From JAVKFY01 sp040223615 (GTDB lineage: Bacteria > Pseudomonadota > Alphaproteobacteria > GCA-2731375), in NCBI GenBank assembly GCA_040223615.1, contig JAVKFY010000017.1, forward strand, positions 1 through 64,000: DNA of 64,000 nt, given 5' to 3'. A program made the translations under genes and the position numbers. Shown here piece by piece: positions 1 through 9,049 of this stretch. The notes below the pieces were generated by a model, which made no database searches, had not been told where the DNA came from, and saw only the letters and a list, made by a program, of their open reading frames with translations. The first letter of the stretch is position 1, and each line of letters starts with the position of its first letter.

Positions 1-358
1 TGCCCTCGACATCCGGCAACCGGCTAATGCCGTGACGTTGGAAGCAGCGATGCAGGGATGACCGCGTGAGATGCGGCAGGCTGGCCTGCAAGGCATACAA
101 GCAGTCATCCAGCGGCAGGAGCGTGTGGCGCCGGAACGCCACGACCATGGCCTCTTCCTGCGGGCTCAGTACGCTGGAACGCGCCTGCTTCGGCCCCATC
201 GGCGCATCGGCGACGAAGTCCCGCCGTCGCCATTTGGCGGCGGTCTTCGGATTGATGCCGTAGCGCTCGCTCAGCGCCGAGATCGAAGCCTGCGATCGCT
301 GTATCGCTGCTCGGATGGCGTGCGTCGTCGTGGCGCTGCCGTGAAGTACCTGTCCCAT
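1..358 (-). CDS. IS481-family transposase, N-terminal part (truncated by window edge)
   Basis: Reading the minus strand from the ATG at 358 gives 119 open codons to the window edge. The protein begins MGQVLHGSATTTHAIRAA and contains the helix-turn-helix region and the KWRRRDF and RRHTLLPLDDCLYAL segments seen in the complete transposase at 4245-5210, but with many substitutions, so this is a related element and not an identical copy. The DDE catalytic part should lie beyond the left edge. No frameshift or stop is seen in the visible part, so the gene may be intact. Confidence 0.85.
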   Translation of the reverse strand, partial: MGQVLHGSATTTHAIRAAIQRSQASISALSERYGINPKTAAKWRRRDFVADAPMGPKQARSSVLSPQEEAMVVAFRRHTLLPLDDCLYALQASLPHLTRSSLHRCFQRHGISRLPDVEG

Positions 359-414
359 AGCTCCTCCCGAAGGTGATGGCACATCATCGCACCATCACAC
401 TCCGGGGCTAAACA
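1..414 (-). mobile_element. IS481-family element, copy 1 (right part only, runs off left edge)
   Basis: The window starts inside an IS481-family element. Its transposase-start end lies at about 414, where the terminal sequence reads CCGGGGCTAAACA, closely matching the corresponding end of the second copy (CCGGGACTGAACA at 5257-5269). The bases just outside, 415-420, are TCTAGA, so the element sits at an NCTAGN target. CTAG target preference is known for IS481 of Bordetella; its use here is read directly from both copies. The other end lies outside the window. Confidence 0.8.
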
Positions 415-445
415 TCTAGACGGCCGCCGCGCTGTGGCCGACGCC

Positions 446-2038
446 TCACTTTCCGTCGCCGACCTTCTGGTAGAGCCGGTACGGCCCGTGCCGCGAGATC
501 TCGACGAAGTCCGACGTCTGCTCGACCCAGGCCCGCAGTTCGGGAAGGTCCGTCTGGTCCCATCGCTCGTGCGCGTAGAAGCCGGTTCTCATCAGGTCGG
601 CATGTCGGACGATGATGTAGCTGATGTCTGCGACGTCAATATAGTCGACCAGTTCCTGGCGCCAGGTCTCGCCGTCGAGCCGCCTGGGCGCCTCGGCGGA
701 TTTGCGACCGCTTCGCACCAGCGTCCACTCGTGCGTCTGCGACATGACCACGGCATCCGCGGGACTGGCCCGCTCCAGTTCATCGTGGATCGCCACATAG
801 TCGGGCGCCATCGGGCCGCTCGGGAACGGACCGAAATTGATCCAGGTCGCATAGATGCTGACATACATCGAACCAACCACGAGCACATAGGCCAGCATGG
901 CATAGGCGGCGGCGCGTGGCGCCACCCACGACACCGACGTCTGGATGCCGAAGATGACGTAGTAGAAGAAGATCGGCATCAACGGGATGAGATAGCGGCT
1001 CCAGGAGGCGGCCGTCGCGAAGACGAGCAGCACGCCGCAGTAGCAAAGGAAGAACACGTCGTGCAGTCGCGGCCCTTTCAGGTTCGACGCCACCGCGCCG
1101 ACCGCGAACATCAGCAGTGAGACAACGAAAACCGCCAGCGAGATCGGGTCGAGTGCCTCGACTCCGTACGACAAGAAATCACGAAGGTTCCAGATGTACT
1201 GCATCAAGTTCAGCTTCACGATGGCGAAGAGGCTCTGCGGTTCCGTATGGAAGCCGCCGGCATAGCCCTTCTCAACGTTGCCGAAGATCTGGCTCTGTAC
1301 GTAATAGATGAGTAGCGCGCCAGCGATCGCTTCAATCGTCGTCCAGGTCAATCGACGGCGTTGAACAAGATCCAGCAGAACAAGCGCCGGCAACACCGCA
1401 AGAGAGACGCTGCGCATCAAGATCATGAGGGTCAGGATCGAGCCCAGGATAACAGCGTCAAGATGCGTCGCGCGACTGAAGAACTCTCCTGGACCCCTCA
1501 TCTCCATACGCGTTCGATACCAGAACAGACCATATAGGAAGCCGACGAAGTAGGTATCGGATCGAACTTGCTCCTTCAACTCAAAGAAAAATGGTGCGGT
1601 ACCGAACAATACTAGACTCAACGTGGCTACGCGGTAACCGTCGCGTCTTCCGAATAGAAAGAACATGAACATCATTCCGACGGCAAAGAATAGAAGCCCA
1701 AGAGACTTCGACGCGACGAGAAACGCCCCCTGTCCAAAGACGTCATAGAGCCAAGCTTGCAACGTCGAGTAAAGAACGGGATATGTATGTGGCTGCCGAC
1801 CACGCAACATTTGCATGGAAGTGTATTGAGAGTTATCGAAATAGTCGTCACCGGCCAGCAAGTTGCCGCCGTGTATGAGAGAAAGGGCGAGATCTGCTCC
1901 TGACCCAGACCAAGAGATGTCGCTCCGTAAGGTGAAGAAGTGAGAAATCAGGAGCACAACCGCAGCCAGTAATCCGACTAAAAGCCACTTTCTGTTCGAC
2001 CGATCGTTCATCGTCAAATTCTCATTTTCCGCTGGCAT
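446..2038 (-). CDS. Membrane glycosyltransferase of the GT-C/GT39 type
   Basis: A 530-residue protein with about ten hydrophobic segments, beginning with a membrane anchor near residues 19-36 followed by a large periplasmic-type loop, the usual layout of GT-C glycosyltransferases that use polyprenyl-phosphate sugars (ArnT/PMT_2-like). Acidic residues in the first loop (YFDNSQYTSM) could be catalytic, but I cannot place the metal-binding motif with certainty. The last ~100 residues are soluble. A role in modifying a surface glycan is inferred from the topology and from the flippase, sulfotransferase and pyruvyl transferase nearby. The start is uncertain: a second Met at residue 10 is equally possible and neither has a good Shine-Dalgarno. 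The stop lies 26 bp from the CTAG flank of IS481 copy 1. Confidence 0.7.
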   Translation of the reverse strand: MPAENENLTMNDRSNRKWLLVGLLAAVVLLISHFFTLRSDISWSGSGADLALSLIHGGNLLAGDDYFDNSQYTSMQMLRGRQPHTYPVLYSTLQAWLYDVFGQGAFLVASKSLGLLFFAVGMMFMFFLFGRRDGYRVATLSLVLFGTAPFFFELKEQVRSDTYFVGFLYGLFWYRTRMEMRGPGEFFSRATHLDAVILGSILTLMILMRSVSLAVLPALVLLDLVQRRRLTWTTIEAIAGALLIYYVQSQIFGNVEKGYAGGFHTEPQSLFAIVKLNLMQYIWNLRDFLSYGVEALDPISLAVFVVSLLMFAVGAVASNLKGPRLHDVFFLCYCGVLLVFATAASWSRYLIPLMPIFFYYVIFGIQTSVSWVAPRAAAYAMLAYVLVVGSMYVSIYATWINFGPFPSGPMAPDYVAIHDELERASPADAVVMSQTHEWTLVRSGRKSAEAPRRLDGETWRQELVDYIDVADISYIIVRHADLMRTGFYAHERWDQTDLPELRAWVEQTSDFVEISRHGPYRLYQKVGDGK

Positions 2039-2524
2039 CCTTCAACCAAGACTGCCAATGTTCTATATTGCAATCCTACGGTCGAAGGGATGAACTAAGC
2101 ATGTATATCACCAACGGCGGTTCGAGCGGGACAATACCCAGATCACGACAGGCGTGCCCTGCCTACAGTCGCCGGCCGGCACGGCCTCCGGGCCATGACT
2201 GGCCAGGCGCCGCCGGTTCGTGGTACGCACCCACAGGCGGGAAGCTGACCGACGTTGGCAGCGCGCACAGGTAACATCCGCGTCGCCGTGGCGGGGTCCG
2301 TAGTGCCCTGCGGCCAACGGTTGTCGCGACCTCTCGCTACCGGTCAAGACATCGCGCGCTCAGACCGCCAGAATTAGGTGATCGCCATCGCAATAATAAT
2401 GCATCTCTGATCTTATGGTATGGGCATGTGATCGACTTGCAACGCGTATCCGCGGGCGACACCGGTCGGGCTTCGGCTTCCCATCGGCGACCGACACGGT
2501 CGTGGCGCGCCCTAGGCATATGGC
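2039..2524. other. Intergenic region without recognised gene
   Basis: This 486-bp gap separates the divergent glycosyltransferase and flippase genes. Short open frames exist on both strands, but they are arginine-rich and look like chance readings of GC-rich DNA. The part near 2380-2430 is AT-richer and could hold the flippase promoter; no clear operator or terminator is seen. Confidence 0.5.
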
Positions 2525-4048
2525 ATGAACACTGAACCGCCCTCCCAAGGCTCCGAACGGACGCTCCGAGAGAAGCTTCTTGCCGGCAGCTTGTGGATGC
2601 TTGCTGCGCGCTGGCTCGTCCGTTTGCTCAGCCTTGTCAACCTCGTCGTGTTGGCAAGACTGCTGGATAAAGACGACTTCGGCATTGTGGCCATGGCCAC
2701 GGCCGTTACGGCACTGCCCACAGCGCTGGTGACCTTCGGCATGGAGCAAGCGATCATTCGACAACACCGGCCGTCGGAGGACATCTACAACACGGCCTGG
2801 ACTATCCGGGCCATCCAGTTCGCAGTCGTCGCACTACTGATTTTTCTGTCGGCACCGGCGATGACTGAATACTTCGGGGATGGCCGACTTTTGGATGTTC
2901 TCCTTGTGCTGTCGGCTGTCTTGTTCATTCGTGGTTGCGAAAGCTCCTGGGTAATTTCGTTCCGGAAGCAAATGCGCTATAAACAAGACTTCCTATATGA
3001 GTCGACAGTAAGGGTATTGGCAGTCGCCGCAACAATCATAATTGCACTGGTTATTCAGTCGTATTGGGCACTGATCATCGGCCAGCTCATCGGTGTCTGC
3101 AGCCGTTTGCTCATCAGCCTCTTTGTCGTTCCTCAAAAACCCCGGATCACCCTGAAATGCTGGCGAGCACTTCTATCGTACTCGATTTGGAGTCTACCAA
3201 AAGAGTTCGCGGGCTATGTTTTGAGAGACGGTGACAAGCTCATAGTTGGCCGTCTGCTTACCTCCGCTGCCGTCGGATCGTACACGTTGGGACGCGAAGT
3301 GGCGTCAATGCCGCTAACGGAAATTGCCGGTCCCATCAACCGGAGCCTTGGTCCAGGTTTCTCGGAACTTCAGCACGATCGCAATCATCTCGTTGCATCG
3401 TTAGGGAAATCATTGGGGGCGGTCGCATTGATCACATTCCCAATGGCTGCAGGCCTCGCACTGACCTCCCAATACGTTGTTGCGATCGTCTTGGGCGAGA
3501 AGTGGTTGTCCGCGGCGCCGGTTTTGGCGATTTTCGCGCTCTCTGGCACCTTCGCGGCGATGCGGCTAACCATTGACCACGCGCTGGTGAATACTGGCCA
3601 TATTTTTGCGTCCGCAGTGGTCACGTGCATTGGAGCGGCGACAGCTGTGGGCCTCGCGATACCGTTAACGGTGCAGGCCGGCGCGCCAGGAGCAGCAATC
3701 GGATTCTCACTTGGTATACTGGCCAATCTAGTCGCGCTTCATGTCTACTGTTGTGTTATCTTCCCTCTGTATTCGACCGGCTTCGTATTCCGGATGATCG
3801 GACGCCCCGTTTGCGGTGCGCTGCTCATGGCGCTTGGCGTCACAGCGGTGGCGCAGATCGGGATCGAGAACATCTATATCGCATTCGCTTGCCAGGTCGT
3901 AACGGGCTGCCTGCTCTACGCGGCCGTGATCTATATACTATGGCGCGTTTCCGGTTATCCCGACAGTGCGGAGAACGAGATCGCGATGCGTTTAGGATGG
4001 CCAGTGTCAGGGAGAAGCAATTACGCAAGGCGACGGAGAGTGCGTTGA
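2525..4048 (+). CDS. Wzx-like polysaccharide/lipid-linked oligosaccharide flippase
   Basis: A 507-residue polytopic protein of the MOP/PST export superfamily (RfbX/WzxC type). The N-terminus has the family pattern: a cytoplasmic start, then SLWMLAARWLVRLLSLVNLV and VLARLLDKDDFGIVAMA, where an L-x-x-x-D/E-F/Y-G motif follows the first helix. About 12-14 hydrophobic segments extend to residue ~485, and the C-terminus is basic. Members flip undecaprenyl-linked repeat units across the inner membrane for O-antigen, capsule or exopolysaccharide assembly. The neighbours (glycosyltransferase upstream, sulfotransferase and pyruvyl transferase downstream) support this. No Wzy polymerase or Wzz is visible. 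Codon use is less GC-biased than in the core part of the window, which suggests acquisition. Confidence 0.85.
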   Translation: MNTEPPSQGSERTLREKLLAGSLWMLAARWLVRLLSLVNLVVLARLLDKDDFGIVAMATAVTALPTALVTFGMEQAIIRQHRPSEDIYNTAWTIRAIQFAVVALLIFLSAPAMTEYFGDGRLLDVLLVLSAVLFIRGCESSWVISFRKQMRYKQDFLYESTVRVLAVAATIIIALVIQSYWALIIGQLIGVCSRLLISLFVVPQKPRITLKCWRALLSYSIWSLPKEFAGYVLRDGDKLIVGRLLTSAAVGSYTLGREVASMPLTEIAGPINRSLGPGFSELQHDRNHLVASLGKSLGAVALITFPMAAGLALTSQYVVAIVLGEKWLSAAPVLAIFALSGTFAAMRLTIDHALVNTGHIFASAVVTCIGAATAVGLAIPLTVQAGAPGAAIGFSLGILANLVALHVYCCVIFPLYSTGFVFRMIGRPVCGALLMALGVTAVAQIGIENIYIAFACQVVTGCLLYAAVIYILWRVSGYPDSAENEIAMRLGWPVSGRSNYARRRRVR

Positions 4049-4244
4049 TGCTTAAGATCATACTTCGGAATTACATGAGTTACGGTAGACATCGTTGTTT
4101 CTGCTACCTGGCGCTGCCAGTCGGTGTTGTTCGCTCTACGGTGCACGATCGAACACACTCCGAGTCTTCAACGCTTTTGGTCCTGCCCCCGCCTCTGGTC
4201 CAGTAGCTACGCGACCTTTCGGGCTGTTGGTACTGCTCCAGACT

Positions 4245-5210
4245 CTAGGTGTTCAGTCCCGAGGTGAGATGGGTTGGATCGTACCTGAAGCGCTGGGGCT
4301 CGTCTGCCCAGGCCTTGCAGATGCGCTCGTAGGGCGTGAGCCCCTTGAGGGTCTTCAGTCGCTTGGCGAAGTTGTAGGCGTCGAGGAAAGCGGCCAGGTG
4401 CTCTCTGAGCTGAATGCCAGTGTCGTAGTGATAGCGACGGACGGTGGCTTCCTTGAGGGTGCGGTTCATGCGCTCGACCTGGCCATTGGTCCACGGGTGA
4501 TGGGGCTTGGTGAGGCGATGCTCGATGCCGTGCTGGCGGCAGGTGCGATCGAACAGGTGCAGCCTGTAGCGAGCGGTCGGACCTGATCGGTTCTGAGGCA
4601 TGTCGGCGAACTGGACGCCGTTGTCGGTCAGCACGGTGTGGATCGCGTAGGGGACGGCCTCCACCAGGGCCTCCAGGAAGGCGACAGCGGCTTTGACGGT
4701 GGCCGCATGGCGAAGCTGGGCGAAGGCGAACTTGGATGTCCGGTCGACCGCCACGAACAGGTAGAGCTTGCCTTCCCCGGTCCTGACCTCGGCGATGTCG
4801 ACGTGGAAGTAGCCGATGGGGTAGTGCCGGAAGCGCCGTTTGGCCGCCTTGTCACCGTCGACCTCCGGCAGGCGGCTGATCCCATGGCGCTGGAGGCACC
4901 GGTGCAGTGACGATCGGGTGAGATGCGGGATCGTCGCCTGCAGGGCATAGAGACAATCGTCGAGCGGCAGCAGGGTGTGCCTGCGGAAGGCAACGACCGC
5001 CGCTTCCTCCTCCACCGTCAGGACCGTGGAGCGCGGGTTCTTCGGCCCCATGGGCGCATCATGAACGAAATCTCGCCTACGCCACTTGGCGACCGTCTTC
5101 TGATCGAGACCATGGCGGGCGGCTAGGTCTTTGAGCGGAGCCTTCGATCGCTGTATCGCAGCTCGGACGGCGTACGTCGTCGTGGCGCTGCCATGAAGTA
5201 CCTGTCCCAT
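4245..5210 (-). CDS. IS481-family transposase
   Basis: A 321-residue DDE transposase. The N-terminal ~110 residues hold a helix-turn-helix region (LAARHGLDQKTVAKWRRRDF). An rve integrase core follows with the catalytic acids in FHVDIAEV, LTDNGVQF and GQVERMNRTLKEATV. The C-terminal GLTPYERICKAW segment is typical of IS481 members. No frameshift is present, so it may be active. The final codons CTG AAC ACC TAG run through the terminal repeat into the flanking CTAG, so the stop codon is supplied by the target-site duplication and not by the element. Its sequence differs clearly from the copy at the left edge. Confidence 0.93.
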   Translation of the reverse strand: MGQVLHGSATTTYAVRAAIQRSKAPLKDLAARHGLDQKTVAKWRRRDFVHDAPMGPKNPRSTVLTVEEEAAVVAFRRHTLLPLDDCLYALQATIPHLTRSSLHRCLQRHGISRLPEVDGDKAAKRRFRHYPIGYFHVDIAEVRTGEGKLYLFVAVDRTSKFAFAQLRHAATVKAAVAFLEALVEAVPYAIHTVLTDNGVQFADMPQNRSGPTARYRLHLFDRTCRQHGIEHRLTKPHHPWTNGQVERMNRTLKEATVRRYHYDTGIQLREHLAAFLDAYNFAKRLKTLKGLTPYERICKAWADEPQRFRYDPTHLTSGLNT

Positions 5211-5269
5211 AACGCCTCCCGGAATGCAGGGTCAGTTTGACCGATTCCCCCACACTCCGGGACTGAACA
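4250..5269 (-). mobile_element. IS481-family insertion sequence, copy 2 (complete)
   Basis: A complete element of about 1,020 bp. Its ends are inverted copies: TGTTCAGTCCCG at 4250-4261 and, on the other strand, the same sequence ending at 5269, with the similarity running several bases further inward. CTAG lies just outside both ends (4245-4248 and 5271-5274), giving flanks TCTAGG and CCTAGT. This fits IS481-type insertion into, and duplication of, a CTAG core. One intact transposase gene fills the element. It lies between the flippase and the sulfotransferase genes, 197 bp after the flippase stop. Confidence 0.85.
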
Positions 5270-5401
5270 CCTAGTCCCTTTGACCTCAACCGCCACTATC
5301 TCTCCATCGTTGTCAGTATACTGAATGTCCCATCCGGGAGTAATATTCTTCCGCGTGATCCACCGAAGTTTCCGACAGTCACGCCCGCCTAACCATCCAA
5401 T

Positions 5402-6373
5402 CTACCATTCAAACCGGTCTGCGAGATCAGAGACACGAGACATGCCTTCTCGTAGCATCCTGACTTCATCATTGCCAACACCCTTCCGCCAAGCTTCCGC
5501 CATTGCACCGCTGTTCCTGCTGACAGAAAATGGATCTTCACTCCGACTGGATTGCGTGGTCCTACGCAGATGCTCCTCTACCTCCGGAGCCCAACCAAGG
5601 CCGCACGCCGCAAAAATCCTTCGACTTTCATCTATAGGGTACCTTACTAAGTTCTCGTAGCTTACAAAATATGAACGTTCGTTCCCTTTCAAAAATTTCT
5701 CAACCCAACCTTCTACAGCTGCATAATAGAAACCGAAGCACTTCCAATAGTTTTCCTCCCTTTCGTACCATTCAAGATCACTCTCCGAAAGGTCTTCGAC
5801 AAATATTGTAGGCCCTAGTTCAGTGCGCAGCGATCTCTTAGTCACCCATCCAAGCTGCTTTCGGCTTAAAGCGACGCCCGCTGGATGACGCCGAAGGTAA
5901 ATCACAAACGGACTGTTCAGAAACTCTAGCCATCGCAAAGCGCTCGTGTTGACCTCCTTTACCACAACCCTTTTCCGACGACGCGAACGAAGCTGCCAGC
6001 GCTGGCGCCAGTTCTCGGTCGCTGTGCTTCCAATAACTTCGTCTCTAAAAACCGGTACCCCACCGACAATCATTTTGCACATTAGACGAGCATCAGTATC
6101 ATTTTTTGGTGAAGGTAGATACGGGACCGCGTCTCTTGCACCTCGTATTCTCTGATAGAAATCGGTAATCGGCTCCCTATAGTAGAGTAAATCAGGATGC
6201 ACTCCTAATATACTCCCAAGCCAGCTAGAACCACTACGGGGAAGGGAAAGTACCAGAATCGGTGGTTTCTTAACTGGCAACAACTTCGGGACCACGTTCC
6301 GCAATAGCGGAATCTTTGCCCATGCGATCGTAGTCCAACCGAATGGATTTCGCCTCAGAACTGCCCTATGCAT
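5402..6373 (-). CDS. PAPS-dependent sulfotransferase domain protein
   Basis: A 323-residue soluble protein with the two PAPS-binding signatures of cytosolic-type sulfotransferases: the 5'-phosphosulfate loop LVLSLPRSGSSWLGSILG near the N-terminus and the 3'-phosphate motif FVIYLRRHPAGVALSRKQ in the middle. It would transfer sulfate from PAPS to a hydroxyl group, here plausibly a sugar of the surface polysaccharide (inference from neighbours). I chose the ATG at 6373 because AAAGGAG lies five bases upstream; the frame extends to an in-frame ATG at 6406 (also with an AGGAAG) and to 6472. Codon use is markedly AT-richer than the core genes. No PAPS synthesis genes (cysDNC) are in the window. Confidence 0.82.
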   Translation of the reverse strand: MHRAVLRRNPFGWTTIAWAKIPLLRNVVPKLLPVKKPPILVLSLPRSGSSWLGSILGVHPDLLYYREPITDFYQRIRGARDAVPYLPSPKNDTDARLMCKMIVGGVPVFRDEVIGSTATENWRQRWQLRSRRRKRVVVKEVNTSALRWLEFLNSPFVIYLRRHPAGVALSRKQLGWVTKRSLRTELGPTIFVEDLSESDLEWYEREENYWKCFGFYYAAVEGWVEKFLKGNERSYFVSYENLVRYPIDESRRIFAACGLGWAPEVEEHLRRTTQSSRSEDPFSVSRNSGAMAEAWRKGVGNDEVRMLREGMSRVSDLADRFEW

Positions 6374-7234
6374 ATCGGCTCCTTTCAGCTCGACGCCGCT
6401 TGCCATTTTCTCGGCTTCCTTCAGTCGGCCACAACGATACGCTCCAAGAAAGTTCAGCACCAAGCATACCAATGTGTAGCAGAGCCGCAGGCCAACTTAC
6501 CAGCATGCGATGGGCCTTCATCCATCTCAATCTGACCCCTTGGAAGCTCATTCTAGTGCCCAGAAACAGACAGGCTAGCCCCTCCTTGCCCCACAGTGTG
6601 GACCCAAGACCATGCAACTGGAAGTCGCATAAATATACCCTAATCAAATAAACATGATACATTTACAAAACGGACATTAGGTCATCTATCTATGTAGACT
6701 CACTTAGATAGTGAGCACTCAAATTGATCCATCCCATTGAGGCGGCCCACGCTGTTGTACGGAAATGACATTGAAGAGGATCGAGATACCGAGGAAATGC
6801 TACAAACGCAGTCAGCTACACCCGCCACGCTCCCATGGGAACCAAGGCCGACGATGAACCAAGATTCTATCCGGATCACCTAGTGGGAGCCGATCACTGA
6901 GCGCAACAGATGGGCGAACATGGCTCATGGTGACCTAGTCCGCGCTTGCTTTCATTAAGCGTATTCGATAAAAGCATATACGCATTCTACTCCTGATCTG
7001 TCTACATACCGCCGACAGTATCCTGCGCCAGTATAGGGACTAGTGCAGACCGATTTCAGAAGGTGTGAGGTCTCGGCTTCCGCACCACCAATAGTTGTCT
7101 TAGAGTTTCAGATGGGATGATGCATGTCGAAGTGTCAAGATATAGGTATTATGGAATTTTTTTGCTGACCTAGTGTAGCCACGACTTCGAGAAAGCAGCC
7201 GAATGCAGTGCCATCTTGAATTTAGAGCGCAAAC
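6374..7234. other. Low-GC intergenic region
   Basis: About 860 bp between the divergent sulfotransferase and pyruvyl transferase genes. It is visibly AT-richer than the rest of the window and has no convincing reading frame on either strand. A short open frame at 6366-6662 on the minus strand overlaps the sulfotransferase start and looks accidental. The AT-rich stretch around 7130-7190 is a likely promoter region for the gene at 7235, but no motif is clear. Confidence 0.5.
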
Positions 7235-8452
7235 ATGTCGTTGATTAAGAGTTTGGCATTAGTTATCGGTCGATACATAACGAGGTTCGGCAGGTCTGCG
7301 CCAACAAGTCGAAACGTTATTTATGTTTTACCACCGGCTTCTGCGGGCAGTCTTGGCGACCAAGCTCTCTTAGCAGGGCTTGTTAATCTGATTCACTCGA
7401 CCCAAGAGAGTCAACGGATTCGGCAAATCCTGCTGCGGGATTGGCACGAGTTACCTGTTCCGGAAGGCGTAGATGGGGCCTTGGAAGTGGCAACGGTGGA
7501 CACATCATCGACTCTTAAGTATATGATTTCTCTTATTCACTGCAGACACCTCGTGGTTCTCGGTGCCGATGTAATGGACGGTTTCTACTCGGATGAACAA
7601 GTTGTGCAAACCATTGATTTGTGCAATCTCGCGGCCGAACTTGGCGTTCCCGTGTCTATTGTGAGCTTTAGCTTTTCTGACAAGCCGACAGATTCGGCAA
7701 TAATGGCATTGAAGAGTTCGAATCCGCTGATCACATATGTACTTCGGGACGGCATATCACATGCTCGTTTTGAAAAAATAGTTGGCCGATCAGCATTTCA
7801 CGCCGCCGACTTGGCGTTTCAGCTGAAACCGGATGTGCTTGGAGACACCTCGAGGAAATGCTTAAACTGGATGGAGGAGCAGAAGCTTGACGGTCAAACT
7901 ATTATTGGTTTTAACGCCAACCCATTGATAGATCTAGGGGAGGGAATAGATCCGATTGCTGTATATGCAAGGGCAGTAGAGGGAACACTTTCGCGCATTT
8001 CGGGCGCCCGGTGTGTTTTTCTGCCGCACGATCTGCGCGGGAGTATTTCGGATGTGTCGCTCTTGAATGAGATTTATATGAAGCTTACTGAGCAAACAAG
8101 AGAACGCGTTTATGTTTTGCAGCCAGAGTTTAATGCATGGGATGTGAAAGGCTTGGTTGCGAGAGTAGACTTGCTGGTGACCGGCCGGATGCATTTGGCG
8201 ATTGCTGCGTTATCTCAGTGTGTTCCAGTTCTAGGTGTAGGCTATCAGGGAAAGTTCGAAGGCCTGTTTGACCTTTTCAATCTTGTTGAGATGGTGATTA
8301 CACCTGGAGACTTGATCGAAGAAGACAAACTGGACGAACAGGTAGTACGGGCGTTGAGCCGTTCATCAGAGTTACGGGACGAAATTGCATCTGAGTTGCC
8401 GAAGGTACTCAAGCTTTCTGAGAGGAACGTTATGACTTTAGGTATTTCATAG
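7235..8452 (+). CDS. Polysaccharide pyruvyl transferase family protein
   Basis: A 405-residue protein with the marks of the PS_pyruv_trans/CsaB family: an N-terminal GSLGDQALLAGLVNLIH segment (the G-N/L-G-D motif), a central RDGISHARFEKI segment, CVFLPHDLRGS, and a C-terminal VTGRMHLAIAALSQCVPVLG followed by YQGKFEGLFDLF. Family members add ketal-linked pyruvate from phosphoenolpyruvate to sugars of exopolysaccharides; some homologues have other roles. With the flippase and sulfotransferase it suggests an acidic, decorated surface glycan. Codon use is AT-rich compared with the core genes, consistent with horizontal origin. It ends a polysaccharide patch that is probably incomplete. Confidence 0.82.
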   Translation: MSLIKSLALVIGRYITRFGRSAPTSRNVIYVLPPASAGSLGDQALLAGLVNLIHSTQESQRIRQILLRDWHELPVPEGVDGALEVATVDTSSTLKYMISLIHCRHLVVLGADVMDGFYSDEQVVQTIDLCNLAAELGVPVSIVSFSFSDKPTDSAIMALKSSNPLITYVLRDGISHARFEKIVGRSAFHAADLAFQLKPDVLGDTSRKCLNWMEEQKLDGQTIIGFNANPLIDLGEGIDPIAVYARAVEGTLSRISGARCVFLPHDLRGSISDVSLLNEIYMKLTEQTRERVYVLQPEFNAWDVKGLVARVDLLVTGRMHLAIAALSQCVPVLGVGYQGKFEGLFDLFNLVEMVITPGDLIEEDKLDEQVVRALSRSSELRDEIASELPKVLKLSERNVMTLGIS

Positions 8453-9049
8453 TCCGCATATCCGAAGGGTGCCAAGCCCATATACCTCCGCCACCGGCCG
8501 CCTGTATAGACCCTTTGCCGTTGTCTGTGTATCGTAGACCCTGAAGGGAACTTTTCGGGAATACTCACTTCAATGTTGATGGGGGCAGTTGTTAGTGTCG
8601 ATCTTGCCGGCATTGAGATCGACGTTCATCAGACCCACCACGCCCCATTAGCACTACTGTGGTCCTAAATCTGATGGATATCTAGCTGGACCATCAGCTG
8701 CCTCTGTTAGGCAGCCTGTAGTTGGAAACCGATCACGGCGATGCATGGATGCCTGGTCGACGGTCATTTCCCGGACACCAACCGGACACGGCTATGCGCT
8801 GGGTGAGCGGGGTGGCCCGCGCCAGCGGAGGTAGCGTATTGAATGTATTGGGTTTTGAGTTGGTTGCGGGGGCAGGATTTGGATTTTGCGACCTCAGCAG
8901 TATCATTCACGCTCTGCCCTTTGAGACAGCGGAAAGGCGACACCCTTAACCGCCTCTTCTGCGGTTCCCTGTGCGACTGAGCGCCACCTTCGGGAAAATG
9001 GCGGGCAGCATTCATCTGGGCCACAAATCAGCCGCTACAGCCCAAATGT
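8453..9049. other. Gene-free stretch containing a tRNA fragment
   Basis: About 600 bp with no supportable gene. The only structure I recognise is the initiator-tRNA 3'-end fragment at 8861-8895. Open frames on the minus strand (8764-9024) and plus strand (8722-8949) overlap that fragment and look non-coding. The stretch separates the polysaccharide genes from the CcdA-like debris and is probably an old junction between mobile segments. Confidence 0.5.
8861..8895 (-). other. Initiator tRNA-Met 3'-end fragment (putative att remnant)
   Basis: Read on the minus strand this 35-bp segment ends in AAATCCTGCCCCCGCAACCA, which matches the 3' side of the T-arm, the acceptor 3' strand and the CCA of a bacterial initiator tRNA(fMet). 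The 5' strand of the T-stem is already changed (GCAAA where GCAGG would be needed) and no anticodon or D-arm follows upstream, so it is not a tRNA gene. Copies of tRNA 3' ends are the usual leftover at the far end of integrated elements. The intact tRNA gene is not in the window. Confidence 0.6.

Noticed and set aside
2068..2347. Short open frames on both strands between the glycosyltransferase and flippase
   Set aside because: Arginine- and proline-rich, mutually overlapping, without ribosome sites or recognisable motifs; typical chance frames of GC-rich DNA.
6366..6662. A 98-codon minus-strand frame upstream of the sulfotransferase
   Set aside because: It overlaps the sulfotransferase start in another frame, shows no domain and lies in AT-rich DNA likely to be promoter.
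8722..9024. Possible small proteins on both strands near the tRNA fragment
   Set aside because: The minus-strand frame is partly a translation of the tRNA(fMet) fragment itself, so it cannot be taken as a protein gene.
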